The notes below the pieces were generated by a model. That model was not told the DNA's origin. It saw only the letters and a list, made by a program, of their open reading frames with translations, and ran no database searches. Positions 5,856 through 7,214 of a DNA stretch of 7,214 bases are shown here, in pieces (positions within the stretch are counted from its first letter, which is position 1; each line of letters begins with the position of its first letter). Position numbers and translations under genes: made by a program. Source of the DNA: Acidobacteriota bacterium (lineage in GTDB: Bacteria; Acidobacteriota; Terriglobia; Terriglobales; Acidobacteriaceae); contig JAJZFE010000369.1 of assembly GCA_021798655.1 (NCBI GenBank), positions 1 through 7,214 of the forward strand. Reading direction: 5' to 3'.

Positions 5856-5860
5856 TTCGC

Positions 5861-6976
5861 ATGATCGATCAGGAATTTCTATTGAGACATGCTCCCATCA
5901 GCGGAACCGGTGCTGACGAAGGCCCGTCAGCGACGTATTTGCGTGCCTTGCTGGAGAACAGCCCGATTCCGATCGTTGTGCTCGATGGCCAGCACCGGTT
6001 CACGATGTGCAACCCCGCGTTTGAACGGCTCTTTCAATACACTCCGCAGCAGCTTGCGTCGGAGGACATTGATGCTCTCATCGCGGGCCCGGAGATGGCC
6101 GAGCACGCCGGCCAACTGACGCGCGCCGTGTTGCAGGGCTGCAAGGTGCACACCATGGCGCAGCGTCGTCGCCGCGACGGGCTCACCATCGATGTGGAGA
6201 TCTATGGCATCCCGCTGGTCGTGGACGGAGAGCTGGCCGGCGTCTACGGCATCTACCAGGATGTGACCGAGCGCAACCGCGCGCAGCAGGCCTACCGCGC
6301 TATCTCTGACCAGCTTGAAAACCTGCAGCAGGAGGAGCGTCGCCGGCTCGCGCGCGACCTGCACGACTCCACCTCGCAGGAACTCGCCGTGCTGAACTGG
6401 AACCTTACCCGGCTCACCCGGTTGCTGGATGAGCAGTTGCAGGAAGCTCCAGCAAATGCAGAGACACCCTCGCCCATCAAGGATCTCGTCGAGGAGACGC
6501 GTGCGATTGCTTCGCAGTGTTCGGCGCGGATTCGCAGTGCGGCCTACCTGTTGCATCCGCCGCTGCTGGGCAAAGGTGGGCTGGCGCTGGCCGTTCCCTG
6601 GATGGTGGAAGGCTTCGAAGAACGCAGCGGCATCCACGTTGCGCTGACGATGGACGCGGACCTCGGCCGCTTCAACGACGAAGCGGAGATTGCCATCTAC
6701 CGCGTGTTGCAGGAGGGCCTGGCGAATGTGCTGCGCCACTCCGGCAGTGCGGAGGCCGAGGTCTCGCTGCAGCATCGTGCCGGCTGGCTGGTGCTGCGGA
6801 TGAGCGACCGCGGCGATAGCCCGTCGCGCCAGCAGCTGATGCAGGCTTACCATAGCCGCAGCGGCGTCGGCATCAGCGGGATGCGCGAGCGGCTGGAGCG
6901 GTTGGGCGGCTGCCTGGCGATTGAATGTGTCCCCGGGGGCACGACGCTGCAGGCTACCGTGCCGGCGGAGGGCTGA
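5861..6976 (+). CDS. soluble PAS-domain sensor histidine kinase, NarX/DegS (HisKA_3) type
   Basis: A 371-residue kinase without membrane segments, so it likely senses a cytoplasmic signal. Residues 24-140 form a PAS domain (SPIPIVVLDGQHRFTMCNPAFERLF near its start; VYGIYQDVTERNRAQQ at its exit). The dimerisation/phosphoacceptor region is EERRRLARDLHDSTSQELAV, with the phosphorylated His at 168. The ATPase domain has the N-box EGLANVLRHS (Asn289) and the G2 box SGVGISGMRERLERLGG. The G1 box reads DRGDS (316-320) where DxGxG is usual, so its last Gly is replaced. The start ATG has GAGG at 5852-5855. The stop codon overlaps or nearly abuts the response-regulator start, so the two proteins are almost surely co-translated partners. 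The signal is unknown; a link to nitrogen is not shown. Confidence 0.9.
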   Translation: MIDQEFLLRHAPISGTGADEGPSATYLRALLENSPIPIVVLDGQHRFTMCNPAFERLFQYTPQQLASEDIDALIAGPEMAEHAGQLTRAVLQGCKVHTMAQRRRRDGLTIDVEIYGIPLVVDGELAGVYGIYQDVTERNRAQQAYRAISDQLENLQQEERRRLARDLHDSTSQELAVLNWNLTRLTRLLDEQLQEAPANAETPSPIKDLVEETRAIASQCSARIRSAAYLLHPPLLGKGGLALAVPWMVEGFEERSGIHVALTMDADLGRFNDEAEIAIYRVLQEGLANVLRHSGSAEAEVSLQHRAGWLVLRMSDRGDSPSRQQLMQAYHSRSGVGISGMRERLERLGGCLAIECVPGGTTLQATVPAEG

Positions 6977-6981
6977 TGGCT

Positions 6982-7214
6982 ATGAATCCGATGCGTGTCC
7001 TGATTGCCGACGACCACATGCTGATCCGCCGCGGCGTGCGCGACCTGCTGGCCACCCGCGAAGGGCTGGAGATCGTCGGCGAAGCGGCGAACGGCGCCGA
7101 GGCGGTGGAGATGGCGACCCGCCTGCAGCCCGACGTGGCCATTCTCGACTACTCGATGCCGGAGATGAACGGGCCACAGGCTGCGCGGCTCATCGGCAAA
7201 GCATCGCCTGCCAC
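6982..7214 (+). CDS. NarL/FixJ-type response regulator, receiver domain (C-terminus beyond window)
   Basis: The first 77 residues of a response regulator, the output partner of the kinase just upstream. The receiver domain begins with RVLIADDHMLIRRGVRDLL; the two Asp residues of the acidic pocket are in ADDH, and the phosphorylated Asp is in VAILDYSMPEMNGPQ. The ADDH start and DYSMPEMNG motif are typical of regulators that carry a LuxR-type helix-turn-helix, but that part lies outside the window. Two starts compete: ATG at 6976, overlapping the kinase stop as TGATG, and ATG at 6982. The ribosome-binding site GGAGGG (6967-6972) is 3 nt from the first and 9 nt from the second, so the second is preferred. 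Confidence 0.88.
   Translation, partial: MNPMRVLIADDHMLIRRGVRDLLATREGLEIVGEAANGAEAVEMATRLQPDVAILDYSMPEMNGPQAARLIGKASPA

Noticed and set aside
1..7214. Mobile element, CRISPR array or tRNA/rRNA gene
   Set aside because: No transposase or integrase frame, no regular short repeats, and no cloverleaf or conserved rRNA stretch was seen.

Overview
The window is GC-rich, densely coded DNA of a free-living Gram-negative bacterium. An alginate-export-type outer-membrane porin, a ferredoxin-type NirA, an ANTAR regulator fused to a HemD domain and a secreted acetamidase/formamidase together suggest an Acidobacteriota (Terriglobia-like) soil organism. That assignment is inference from protein flavour and base composition, not from a marker gene.

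Layout. Positions 1-692 (minus strand) hold the N-terminal 230 codons of a siroheme/4Fe-4S nitrite (or sulfite) reductase, NirA. It is read leftward from a good sigma70-type promoter at 945-973 through an unusually long leader of about 246 nt that contains several inverted repeats. Positions 974-1307 are the rest of the divergent intergenic region. The plus strand then carries an outer-membrane porin (1308-2801), a three-domain HemD-GAF-ANTAR protein (2963-4633), a secreted acetamidase/formamidase (4712-5737) with its own promoter, a soluble PAS histidine kinase of the NarX/DegS type (5861-6976), and the start of its NarL/FixJ-type response regulator (from 6982, cut by the window end).

How the genes may work together. 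NirA needs siroheme, which is made from uroporphyrinogen III, the product of HemD. A HemD-like module fused to a GAF sensor and an RNA-binding antitermination (ANTAR) domain, next to nirA, suggests a regulator that couples the siroheme branch or nitrogen status to leader-RNA control of nitrite assimilation. The known parallels are NasR/NasT-type ANTAR control of nitrate/nitrite genes and the actinobacterial HemD-winged-helix regulators of nitrite reductase genes. The porin could admit nitrate, nitrite or another solute, and the amidase could release ammonia from amides. The two-component pair at the right end looks like a separate unit with its own control region, which includes a perfect 11-bp inverted repeat bracketing a TATAAT box. 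No tRNA, rRNA, CRISPR array, insertion sequence or other mobile element was seen.
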